NCBI GenBank assembly: GCA_021234535.1
Contig: CM037835.1
Location: forward strand, 6,634,001 to 6,698,000
Direction of reading: 5' to 3'
DNA from: Stichopus chloronotus
Taxonomy: Eukaryota; Echinodermata; Holothuroidea; Aspidochirotida; Stichopodidae
DNA: 64,000 nt
Under the pieces are notes generated by a model. The model did no database searches and was not told the DNA's origin. It saw nothing but the letters and a program-made list of their open reading frames with translations. Made by a program: the position numbers and the translations under genes. Below, piece by piece: positions 1 to 11,961 of the stretch; position 1 is the first letter of the stretch, and every line of letters begins with the position of its first letter.

Positions 1-784
1 AAGTGTATACTTACATACTGGATGATGGCTGAAATTGCCAACCTGTAATGTTTGATCTATTAGCGCAATATAAAAGTACTCACTACCAATAAATTTTTAT
101 TTGTAAATAACAAGTTTGAACTTGGTTATTGTGTCCCCAAATGTTTGATGGTCATCTTGAAGATAATACTTTCTTTAGAATCTTTATTCAATTTCCCTGA
201 CAAGGCAATGACCGGTGTTGATACCATATCTTATGATTCACACAAGTACTTATATATTCCAAGGATTCATTTTCATTCAGAGCAGATCATTTGTATTCAG
301 GATGTGCTTTTAGAGACTTGACTTGAATATTCAGAATTATCAAGGTATCTTGTTGCTTCCATATGATAACTTTTGGTAACAGTTTATTCTCTCTTTTTGT
401 TGAACTGTAGGAACATATTTTTCCATTTGTGTGTTAAAATATAATGCAATGCAGTGATATGTATTGGAAAGACTTAAAGAAGCTTTTCAAAGTTATTCAG
501 ACATTTCGGAAAATGTGCCTCAACTGTTAAACAATGTATACACACAGGAAGCATGTTATGATGTTATATTTCATCTCCTTTTGTCAGGAAACTGCATGAA
601 TTGAATACATCATTCTTTGGTGAATAATATGTATGTGATTCCTTGACTTGGTAATGTGGAAAAAGTGAACTCCTAAATAAACATTGTCAGTACTAAAACA
701 CTTGCCAAAAGATGACTCAGCTGTTGAACCATTTCTGTTTGCAACCAACCTGTAATGTTAACATTTTTCGTCTCCGCTCGGCAG
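1..784. other. Intron of the SLF1-like gene; no other gene seen
   Basis: AT-rich sequence with no convincing exon before the acceptor at 783-784. Apart from the decayed duplicate at about 513-640, nothing is recognised. Because the exon at 785 starts in phase 0, an upstream coding exon ending in phase 0 is expected left of the window. Confidence 0.5.
513..640 (+). repeat. Decayed tandem copy of the intron/exon start at 785
   Basis: The segment aligns with the stretch 197 bases downstream (about 710-837), including the pyrimidine tract, the CAG acceptor and the first ~30 bases of the exon at 785. In the copy the would-be exon starts at 588 and meets TGA at its fourth codon, so it cannot encode the same peptide. 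It looks like an old local duplication left in the intron. A short matching string near position 37 may be a further remnant. Confidence 0.55.
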
Positions 785-3700
785 GAAGCTCCTCATGAGT
801 TGAATCCATCTATGTTCACAGAGAAGAATTCTAGAGCATCTGTGCTCTGCCATGCACCCAAGAGGTGGCGGGAGCAGCTACAGGATGAAGAAACGGTACG
901 TACTGGATTACCCTGCAACAGAAGGGTTCCTCAAACTCACCGAGAGATACTTGACAGTTTTTCTCAAAGAGGAGTGTCATAATCATTGCTGTTATAAACC
1001 TTGTCAAAGGAAAAGTGTTGTCATTGGCACACATTACTAAACAGTCGATATCGCTCTCTCCAGTGGTGGGTGCAATGAGTGTGAGACTTTTTTGTCTTAT
1101 TCTCTCAGAGTGATACTTATGGTCTCAGTATCAACCAGATGTTCTCATTACTTGCTATCAAGTAATCTACTCAGTATTGCAAGACTCCTGAAACCTACCA
1201 ATTCTCCCACACACATAGTATTGCACCACATAGTATTGTCTCTCAGGAAAACTTCCAAGAATGGTTCTGAATTCATAGATGTCTGTGGTGTAGTCTGAGA
1301 TGTTGCAATACATGGATGGACCCAATGAATGGATGGATCCAGTGAATAGATGGCAACCAACGTCGGGTTAGATATTAAATCACGTTAAGGATGAAGTGTT
1401 CTGCATGTTCTGGGATGTTGTTCCTCACAACTAGCGGTGAAGGTATAAAGCACAGATGAAGACTTATCAGAACGGAACTAACTTGTTGCCACATTGTAGA
1501 TCACACTATTCAGTGACATTAATGTTTCAAGTGAGCGGTGACAGTAGAACTTATTCTCTCAAAACCTTAATAAGTGACCGCAATTTGGTTTAAAGTAGAA
1601 GAGTTACATTTGCTATATTTCCTATCCACATGCAATCTCTGTACTATAAACCACAGGCTGATTGTCCTCATTGCTTGTTTTAGCTCATTGAAAGCTATGT
1701 GTGATCAACACAGTTTTATTCTCTCCATTTTGCATTTGCCATCTTTGTATATGCAGGAACATCACGGTGCTTTCGACAATTGGAAGGTCCTGATGGTTGT
1801 AGAAGAGGCAAAGGAGAGGGGTTTGAAAAGGATACTAGAAGCAGGGTGTGGGGTTGTCCTGGCGACCAGGGCCCCTTTTCCTGCAAGCCGATCTGAAGCG
1901 ACTCATCTGTTCATGAGCTCTTCTAAAATGAAGGGACTTGAAGAAGTGGTAAGATTACAGTAAATTTGGTAGTTTTGATGATCAGTCACAACTTAGAACA
2001 ACTGTTCATAAGAAAGAGATATCATCCTTTCGTGTTGGGACCGGAGAACACAACACAACACAACGGGGTTGATGATACATATTTTGCTCAGCATTTGTCC
2101 CACCTATGACAGGTTAATTTCATTTGACAATTCAGAATCTTTCACAAGCTTGCAACATTACATGACAGAATGTCACATGGAAGGAATAGTTAGGTCAGTG
2201 TTTGACAAAAGTGTAATACTGGTAGCACAGGACTATTCAGATGTGCTGGGACTTGTACCAGTTTACAATTGAATGCTCAGAGGACTAATACCATTCTCCG
2301 ACTAAGTGTACTGTTTGTTTGATATTATGATCTGGAGCTGGTGTAAATATCATCAGAGCAGTGGATTATGACTGTCAAACACCCGATGGGCTAGTGATAA
2401 ATATATCAAATTAAGAGCTCTGAGTTAGCCTCAAGTTTTGTGCTGATTAATTTATTGTCATACAAATTCACCTGACAATGCAATACATAATGTGATGTGA
2501 TGTTATTATGACCACAAAGGTTCAGTTACATTGTTTAGTGTTACCTTTTGTCAGTTTCAACATGACAGGTTTGTGACTCCATATGCACACCAGATACTAT
2601 GAAGTAACTTAAAAACTTTCAAGGAACTGTCAGCATTTTATGCAATGCTCTTATGTATATAATTCATGGAAGTTCTCGTATCTTTCTATTCTTGAAGGTT
2701 GATTATGTAGAACTGGTGTCCAATGGGACCCTGTGCCTGAAGCCTGAATACATCGCTGAGTTCCTCATCAAGTCACCGTCTCCAGATCCTTCTCTCTTTC
2801 TGTTACCGGAGGTCAGATCCATCCTTCAGAGGTATGTTAAAAGAAACCTTTTAATCTTGTCGGTTGTTGTAAGTGCAATGTAAGTGGTTGATGTGCAGTA
2901 AGTCATTTAGGCCACACCACGGCATATTCCATGAGCCTCTTTTCTTTTCCGCAACATTGTAATTGCGTTCCATCCGGATTGAATAGTGTTACTTGAATAG
3001 CATTGTCACCTGATATATCTATATTGTAAAACAGGCTTATACCCAGATTTAAAGGCCACTCTTGGATCCAAAATCCCTCTGCTGCAATGGATTTGCTTCT
3101 AACATTAGCAACACCCTAATGCTTCAGCTGACGCTAATGCATGCCTGCGTCTCAGGGTGAAATGTGCTCGTTCATATGTTAGCATCAAGGCTCTGATGTA
3201 TATGATACGTAATCTTCAAGTAGACAAACTTGGCAAAGAGTGTGCGTTGCACCAAATATATCTGTCATTAGCTTGTAAAATTTGATTCCAGTAGAAAGTT
3301 TTCATAGGTGCCTGTTAGGATTTTACAAACATATCATGGGTGTGATGATGTTGTGCCTTGGTTTCATCCATTGTGTCAGGTAGGGTTTTATCAGAAGTAT
3401 CTTTAAGTTATTCTGTAATTTTCTCTCTAATTTTTAGCTCAAACACATTACTGTGTGTGAGGTTATAAAAAGGAGCAGATGTCATCAAGATTTTAAATGG
3501 ACTTCTCTTTCTTCACGTGTTATGATTTTTGATTCTTTGCCGAAGTCAAAATTTTAAACTTGGCCAAATCTCTTACTTTCCCCTCACATTCTGACAAATG
3601 GTTAATATAAGGGGATCCCCATGTGTCACATAAAAATGAACATAAATGAGTGAGTATAAATTACCAATTCAATTCAGCTTTTGGAAATTGTGACCTGACA

Positions 3701-5918
3701 AATTTTCACATTTACATTAGTTCATATGCAGATAGCAATTGCAAAGCCCTGATCAAAAATGTCAGTTTTCATAACTATTGCATATGGAACTTTAGTAATT
3801 ATTCTTATTGTAAGCATTGTCATATGGTTGCACTCTTCAAAATCCTCCCAGATTTATCAATATCAAGTCAAAGTGTTGCTTCAAAAGAGGAGTTGACTGA
3901 GTGGATGCAGTCATCACAAAATAATGAAGGAAATTGTTAAAGGAGAAGGAAAGTCAGAAACATTTGACAGGGAAATATTACTGTCAAATTAGAGAGTAAC
4001 ATGCAGTGAACATCTACCGAAATTCTCACTATTTTTGTTACCGTTTCATGATGGTTTCAACTTCTTAAAACACCCATCGTGATGCTGCCACTCTGAAATT
4101 GTGATGTTGTAACCTAACAACTTGTAATTGAAAAACTTTTGGTTTTGACAGGTGTGCCTACCTGCAGCTTTAAATCAAAGTATGATTAATTTGATCATTA
4201 CATGGTAGACCTCAGTAATTGAATGCAAAATGTGTACAAGTGTATGTGCATTAATGAGAATTTTAGATAACAAAAAGAACAAACTAATAAACCTGTACTA
4301 AATTCCTGCTATCAGGGAGTTACGGGACATCATTATTCAACTACTTTGCTCAAGTCTGGTCACATTCAACTAGTGTTAATATGACCATACCCTTTTCTGA
4401 ATTCCAAAGTGTATACCTTGGGAAGGAAACCATGTTTTTGAATGACACTTTGTGGAGATGTTTGTCAAACACGTCTGCTTCATATTTTATAGAGATACTC
4501 TGAAGGTTTTGCTCTCCTTTAAATCCCTATTATTTTCCCCATTTTCTCAATCCAATTTTGATCTAAGTTTGTCCCTGATACCAAACGTGGCCAGATTAAG
4601 CTCACTCTTATTACAGCAATTGCTCTCACACCATGGTGCCATCCTCGCAGATTTTGGACATTCTCTTTCCTCAAAGCAACCTGCCCGTGCTCATCCACCT
4701 CATGTCTCTTCTGCTTCTCATTCTGTCTCCCTGGAGGGTGGTATTACACAAGAATTTATGTGCTTAATATTTGTCTCTTTAGAAATTGTTCAAATTTGTG
4801 AGAGGAATACAGCCGTCCATGACCTGTGACAAGTTTGTAAGAGAATCTCTCTTTTGTCCACTGGAAATTTGGCCCTTTTCAGTTATGCACCTCCTGTATT
4901 GGCTGTACTTTTCTTTTAAAGTTGGACACATGCCAAGCGAAATTTGCTTGCTTAGCCTAAGAAATTTTTCATCTGCTCTGCAGGCCTTGTGGGGCTGGTG
5001 TATTCTGAATAGCATTGACAAGGTTCAGGGTAATAAAATATTGTTTCAAGATCACATGTCCAAATTAATATCACACTTGCATTTCGGCTAATTAAAAAAA
5101 AAAGAAAAACAGACGATTGTCCCCGCCTGCATATTTTTTTTTGCCACTACATCAATTTTTTTTTTTTATTTCTGAAAATTGTATCCTTTAGTTTTGTGTT
5201 TTCACTGTAAATTTGAAGTAATAAGTTAAATAAGTTACTATTCAAAATATATCAGGTTCTGTAATTTTCTTGAGCAAAAAATCAAACTTGATAGTCATGA
5301 TCATTTCAGATTTCTCATATATGAGTGTATGTTTGGTTAAGTTTTGTTATTGTTTCAATGCATTATCACACTGCAACAGTGACTTTTCACAGAAACAGGG
5401 GCCATTTTGAATTAAAAATAAAAGCACTCAGCATGCTCCATTTTTTGTTACAAAAACTGGACAATCAGCTTTTTTTTTTCTTTTTTTTTACTTTGCCTTA
5501 CTAATGGAGCTGAAGGTGTGTGAATTATGTACTCTTTGCATGTAACTTTAATTTTGTCACCTTCCAAGAGATTAAATTTATGATGCCACCAACAAATACT
5601 TCTTCCAGTCCAGAGTGTTTGGACTACAGCAGCACTTCTACACTAGTTTTTTTTTTAAGTCTTTGTTGCTGAGTGAAGATCCTTTTTGTGGAAAATATCT
5701 TTACTGAGGTTATGATGCTGGAATGTCTGGCACTTGCAGTAATGATTTAGGTTACCATCACTCTTGAACAAATGCATTCTGGGTCTTTAATATTTTTCTT
5801 CGACAGGATCGCCAATGAAACTACCCAATCGGCCGTAGCCACCAGATCTGGCTCGATGCAGAAACGCAAAACCAGAGACTCCACCCAGTCCAACTCTAAG
5901 AGCTCTCGCCATCGATGA
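785..5918 (+). CDS. SLF1: SLF1-like BRCT-domain protein, C-terminal exons (5' end outside window)
   Basis: Exons 785-895, 1757-1948, 2698-2831 and 5807-5918 (stop TGA 5916-5918); junction phases 0, 0 and 2 all fit. The conceptual product carries APKRWREQL, then GAFDNWKVLMVV and a following LKRILEAG. These match the linker and second BRCT repeat of SLF1 (BRCTx/ANKRD32), which helps recruit the SMC5/6 complex to DNA lesions through RAD18. Exon 3 gives the end of BRCT2 (CLKPEYIAEFLI). The last exon encodes a 36-residue basic, Ser/Thr-rich tail (MQKRKTRD, SKSSRHR) and a stop. Vertebrate SLF1 continues for hundreds of residues with ankyrin repeats, which are absent here. This may be a short paralogue, an isoform, or lineage loss. 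BRCT1 must lie upstream of position 1. An AATAAA at 6202-6207 could end the transcript. The family call is confident; the full gene structure is not. Confidence 0.75.
2832..5806. other. Long last intron of the SLF1-like gene
   Basis: A 3-kb intron between donor gtatgt at 2832 and acceptor cgacag ending at 5806. It contains short open frames (for example 3650-3940 and 4452-4829) but none has domain-like composition plus paired splice sites. It also holds several poly-T and poly-A runs at 5090-5170 and 5470-5490. If a longer isoform with ankyrin repeats existed, its exons were not seen here. Confidence 0.4.
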
Positions 5919-8900
5919 AGGTCACAGGGAAGATCTCAGTTGCAGATGCAGTGATTTCATAATTTGGGTTGACCAAAAAATTTGATCCTGTTTGGTCACA
6001 TCATCTGAACTTATTTCCTTGGGATGACATCTGATTTATAAAAGCACACAGATGTTTATTTTGTTGTGGAGAGGAACATTTCCCCAGTTATGGATCTTTG
6101 CCATTCTGAATGTGGCAGTTTTCTGGATGTGGCAATTTTAGGAAAAGGACTTAGAAAATAAGGTGTCTTTCCCTTAGCTTATATAGCCCATGAATTCATG
6201 CAATAAATTTCATTAGTTCTGTCAAGGTGTAACATTACCTCAAAATCCACCCTTTGGCAAAATCCTACCATCTAGAAAAGCCTTTTCTACAGTATGCCAA
6301 CATTTGACATTACAAGTGTGATATGTCCTGTGCTAGACTTGCCAATTGTTGAGAGACCAAATCTTTTCCTTAAGTTTCCTTTGAGTTCGATTTCACTTTA
6401 CAGCTTACATCCTGGTGACCACTACATGGTGCCTCTTGTGTTCATGATACTAATTGCGCAAAGATACCTCAATATCAACCACATGATCTTCAGTCCAGGC
6501 TGAAAATCATTCTGGTGGTTCAAAGGGTTTAGTCTGTTCCTATCACTTCTTTTATATTTTATCCAAGTAAGCAATGACCTAGTCACTGCAGATGAGTGCA
6601 CCTTGAATTTTCCTGTGATGGATGTAGTGTGCATTATTTAATAATATAAATTAAATTTTTGTAGTGGATAAGTCATCATCATAGACAGCTGTGTCTCTCT
6701 GTCACAGGTTCACAGACAACTCAGTCAGTGACATCTTTCCAGAGTACTTCTTTCACCTAAAAATGTATTTGAGAACTAATTGAGGTCCTGTCCTAAAACA
6801 CTTGCGTAGGTAGGATTGTGTCATTAGTTTATTTGTGACAGTCTCTATGTGACATTCTTAATGGGATGTGGAAGTTTCTCTTTCAATGATTGGAGGCTCT
6901 TAACTTTGTTTGCACTGTGCTGTTCATCTTCTTGTTGGGAGCAACCTTATCTCTAACTAAAGATTGCATTTTCTCTCTCCATCAATTTGAGGTTCAAAAG
7001 AGACATTTTCCAAGTCATACAGATTTGAGGCATTCCAGGGTATGTAAACTGATGTTTCCTGGTGGTTGTATGTCTCTTACCAGAACCAAGTGCTCAATTC
7101 TTTTTCAAAGTGAGGGCGCTGTTCTTGTGTCTCTTCACAGTTCCTGATACAGTTCAGAGTTCACTTTATAGACCAGTTTTCAGTTTTGGGACTGGTAGAA
7201 CTTGCTGCTGTTTGAGGAGCCATACACATTTATTCATGCAAACATGCTGCAAATGGCCCATTCCCAGGAACTTACAGTACTCATGGTAACCATTTTCATT
7301 ATGTAATAAACGGGTAATATGTTTTATTTTGGCAATTCTCATTAAGATGCATCTGATGAGTATTATGTGCTCATTGATCACCAAATGTGACAATACTGTT
7401 GTGAGGTGAAACAAGATGGTCATGCCCATATGCAGCTTTTTCAGTGAGGAGGGGGGTTCTATTTTACAACAGGTGGAACATTATTCCTGACAATTATGAC
7501 CAAAAATTAAAACTCAAATATATGTTGCTAACGTAGGCCTACTATGTAGACTCAGCGGAACTTCAGATCGTCTGAATCCTCCCAGGATAACCTCCTGGAG
7601 GTTCCGTCTTAAAGCACTTTCAGTATTTGTACCTTCAGATCGTCGCAGAGGCATTGGGTAATAATGATGTTTCTATGTCACACGAGTGTCAATTGACGAT
7701 TTCACTCTCTTTCGGTGATGTGTTGTAAAATAACTTTGGAAGATTGCTCGTTGAGGAGGAAATATTGACAATTCGACTCCAATTCTGTGTGCTTGAACAT
7801 CCCGAGTTCCTTGAAAACTTGATATCAACAATCACTGATGTTGAAATGAACACCTTGTTTGTTGGAATGCCAATTGTGGAGAGGCATTGACAATGTAAGT
7901 TCATGTGTGTCTGCGTGGCATGTAAATGGAATGTAGAATGCAATTCATGTTTTCATCTGCTATTTCCATTTTGCGTAACGGTGATTTGCTTGTTCACTAA
8001 GTTGCTTAATAAGCTTGATGAAGGATATCTAGTCGCAAATATGCTTCTGCAAAGTTTCGGTAGTTCTGACAGGAAAAGAAAAGTTTAACTTCAAAGGAAA
8101 AACACAAATTCAAATGTTTTGCACAATGCTTGTGTATAGCTCATTTGGAGGAACTTCTGCTCAGGATGATCAGCTGCAATATATCCATCCATTAGTAAGA
8201 GACAGCTTAAAGGCATTTAAAATGTAAAATTTTTTTCATCTTTCCAAATTTTCTGCTCAGTATTAACATCACTGTAAAATAGAGGAAAAAAAAAAAAATG
8301 GCAATAGTGCCAATGTTTGCACTGAGGAATTCAACCTCGGAGGGAAATCCCTCTCGAACAGAATTTTTTAGGAGTGATTTTCAAAGTCAGGGAGCGAGTT
8401 GTTACTTGGTTAAGACTCTGTTGCAAAAGATTCGGTTTGCAATTTGTTGTATTTATAATTGTAGCTTCGACCTCAGCTGCGCCAGAGTGTGCAGGATTTT
8501 CCTGCATAATCTCTATCTTTGTGCGGGATTCAGGAGACAAATGCGAGATTCACGCAATCCTGCACCTAAGCACAAACACAGTTTAGTCCTACTATCTCCT
8601 ACAGGTTGCAACATTGTATAAATAAGTATTTGCACCGGGTCAAGGATTCGACCATCACAGTCATTCTGGTTCCATTAGGTTGCAACCTCATTGTGTAAGT
8701 CATAATACAACTGTTTGCTCTGCATTTTGATGTAACAACATGTCGTAAGGACTGGTTATGAAGATGAAGCTATTCTTGAACATGCACCGAAATTTTGCAA
8801 GAGTACAGTGCACGTTAATAATGCTTCAGTTGCATGTAGCAATTTCAAAACTGGGTTCTGAAATTGTCAGTCAGGTACCTCATGCAATTACTGTTGAATT

Positions 8901-11023
8901 GTTAGAATATTAAAAATTTGAAAAAACAGTGCATAGTGGCCCTGTACAGAACACTCAGGGGTTACAGAATTATTCCAGTGAATGTAAGTATTATTATATT
9001 GACCAGAACAAACTAGTGAATGTAAATTTGTTTTCATAAAGAATGAGCAGGTTTGCCTTTGTATGCCATTTTGGAAATTTGTATGTGCTGTTGCTTTTCC
9101 TCATTAGATGGATATGAATTTCAGATGTGGTAAGTTTGGCACAATTTTACATCAGAGCAGCAGACATGTGCATTTAAATGGGTGTTCTAAGGAATGATAA
9201 AATTCTGGTTCTAATGTTGCTGTATATCAGTTGATAAGAAAAAAAAGAAATATCAGACTGAAAAACTGTTTCTCATTCATTTGTCTTCACAGTTCCATGT
9301 CCATAAACACCTGAGTTGAGAATAATTTTACGAATACCATGATGAAATTCTATCAAGTCTGTTAAAGGTTTACTTTATTTCAGACTTGATTACTTGACAT
9401 AGCTCTTTGTCAAACTGATGATGTGCATTCATACTCCCAGCCGTCTCCATCCTCTCTGTGGGAAGCCTTGTTGATCCTGTTGCAACTAACCTACCAAAAA
9501 GTTTAGAAAACAATGGATACAAAACTAACTTGCAAAAACAGTTGCATAAGGTGTAGTGTTTTCACAGGTAACCCAGGTGCCTCAATGGCATTTTATTACC
9601 CGGATCAAAAAATTACTACTCGATTCCTTCAAAAAGTGAAAAACGACACAACCGCTGTAGGAATACACTGTGTCAGATTACCAAATATCACCCACCTAGC
9701 ACAGCAAAAAGCTCAAAATGGAATTTTCTTTTTTCCTTAAAGGATAATAGGTGGTCCTTTTCTTGAGGTGATGGCAAGTGTATGCAGCGTACTAGTAACA
9801 TTCCGCCACATAAATGTAATATAATACACTGTACTGTGGAAATACCAAAGTAAACTATATAACCGCCATTTTGGCGGGGTACCCGACAGGTATCAGAAAA
9901 AATTACCCAATTCCTAGTTTTAGGAATTTATGAAAACACTAAATTAAGGTGTGTCAATGCTGATTTAACCAACTTGAATTTTGCAATGCCATAATTTAGG
10001 AATGCTACTAGTTTGGTATTACCACAAATGGTTTCTAGATTACATTGTAAAATGTGTGATTACATTTCAAGCCTAATCATCAAAAAGTGTACCTAGTTCT
10101 GGCCTCTGCTTGAAAGGATACTTTCAAATGGGTTTGTTGAAACTGTACTGTACCCACTAAACCAAGTTTAGTAAACCTCACATTTGTTTAAATGAAACTA
10201 CGAGAGATGAGGCACTTGAGTCTACGGTGGGCAAGGGGAGCTTGGCAGGTAATAAACAGAGAATTTGAGTAGTAAGTGTACTCACCTCTGCTACATGATT
10301 TAAAATATGAAGTTCGTTAGTTCTAATATGCAATATTTTGCAAGAAGTTCATTGAAGAGGAATGTCAGTGTGAATGGTTCATCACAGGTTTTCTCTACCA
10401 AGTGAGAATGAATGCTTGTGCTATGCCACTGATGAAACATATGTATCCGGTAACTTGTGTGAATTTACACAGTCACTTGAATGTAGACTGCAAATTAAAA
10501 CTAAAAACAAATGCTGAAAAATGGAAAACAAGTGACAACAATCTCAATATAGACTACAATTAAAGCATCAAGGTTCCTGGAAACTTCTTCCTACAACAAA
10601 AGACCTAGCTATGCACATCAGCATGTTACCTCTAACAATAGTTTGCAGAGCTCCTTTCGCAATGTACATTACAATTCTCAAGGGAGAGTGGCCCCTCAGT
10701 CAAAAATTTCAGAGTATATACTGCATAAAATGATATTTTCAAAGTTGTAAAAATGTCTTTGAGGCTCCAAGTAAAACAGTAAAACTTTGGACCAGCAAAG
10801 CAACAAATTCTCAGCACATCTGGGAGGAATGCTAGATGTGGAGGAAGTTGGGAATCCTAGATAAACTTTACTTGATTCATTGCTGACAAATAGGACACAA
10901 AACTACTTCAAAATCTCACCAGACAGAAAGACATTAACTTGGCATCCACAATGAAGGGCTGCCGAGTCTGCCATGACAACTGTGCGTAACTTGAACATTG
11001 CACACTGAGTAAATTGCTCTCCA
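5919..11023. other. 3' UTR and intergenic region, no gene recognised
   Basis: Begins with the 3' UTR of the SLF1-like gene (AATAAA at 6202-6207), followed by about 4.8 kb without a supported exon. Short open frames on both strands show no domain-like composition or convincing splice pairs. A small perfect palindrome (AACCTCC-T-GGAGGTT) lies near 7580-7620. The right part should include the 3' UTR of SMUG1, which is read leftwards. Confidence 0.4.
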
Positions 11024-11954
11024 TCAGTCCACAAAATATTTCAGAACATCAATTTCTTGAAGCTGCTGCTTGACGATTCCATCCCATCCTTTGTTTGTCT
11101 GAGGATTAGCGGGGCTTGGATGTAGAATAAGTTCGACTCTGACACCGTCTATTCCTTCTGAAGATAAAACTTTTTCAGCTCTTTCCTTTGCAAACTTTCC
11201 TATTCCAACAACCACCTCTACTTGCAAGAGCTTGATGAGTTTGATCAGCATTTCATCACAGAGTTCATTCAGAGGTTCTCTCTCTTTCACTGGTAGCGAT
11301 GGGGGAGTGATGTTCTTGCCTGTTTCAGACATAAAGACCAACGGACAATGGTTGTAGACGAAACCGTTTACGAAGAATTTCTGTGGTGTCTTGCAGAGCT
11401 GCTTCCACAAGTCCCAAAACCTCTGCCCACTGACTTCTCTTCGAGGGCATTCCAAACCCTGTATTTGTCTCTTTGGATGTTCTTTTTTGGGTTTTTCAAC
11501 ATTTCCTGTAATTTTCAGCCAGTCCACGACGTGGTCTCGCTCACCGAATGGAACCTGCAAAGATTAAAAAATAAATTTAACATTAGAAGGGAATGTGGGC
11601 ATTCCAAGGATGGAGAGTTCTACTGTACATTATACCTTACAGTGTACATACCCCATTCTGTGCCATGCCAAAAGGCCCAGGATTCATGCCAAGGAATAAC
11701 ACTTTCTTTGGGGTCTGGCAATACTTTCTAACGAAATCTTCATGTGTTTCTTTGGCATAGACCAATGGATTGTAAATGTAGGAGACACGTTCACCAAATT
11801 TCAGCTTTTCAAGGTCCTCAGAAAACTCATCCATTATGCCCAAAAATTTATCAGGCAAAGATCCATCGTGAGTGTTCCCGCATGAATTTGAAGCTTTTCC
11901 TCTCGGTACTGACTGCTTTTGACACTGCTTGCTCTGATCCTCTTTGAGAGACAT
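11024..11954 (-). CDS. SMUG1: Single-strand-selective monofunctional uracil-DNA glycosylase SMUG1
   Basis: Coding sequence complement(join(11024..11554, 11652..11954)), 277 residues; human SMUG1 has about 270. SMUG1 removes uracil and 5-hydroxymethyluracil from DNA in base-excision repair. The active-site block GMNPGPFGMAQNGVPFGE lies at residues 89-106 and spans the intron (donor gtatgt, acceptor ttgcag, phase 0); its Asn91 corresponds to the catalytic Asn of the family. HPSPANP at residue 246 supplies the conserved C-terminal His. EHPKRQIQGLECPRREVSG is a further SMUG1 signature. The ATG at 11952-11954 was chosen because an acceptor (ttctcacag) ends seven bases upstream, implying a non-coding 5' exon further right. 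The open frame upstream of that ATG belongs to the intron. The first 35 residues are low-conservation. Confidence 0.95.
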
Positions 11955-11961
11955 TTTCAAC

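Noticed and set aside
4452..4829. 125-codon plus-strand frame in the SLF1-like intron
   Set aside because: No domain-like composition, no splice sites in phase with neighbours.
11348..11731. Plus-strand open frame of 127 codons over SMUG1
   Set aside because: It is the antisense shadow of the SMUG1 exons.
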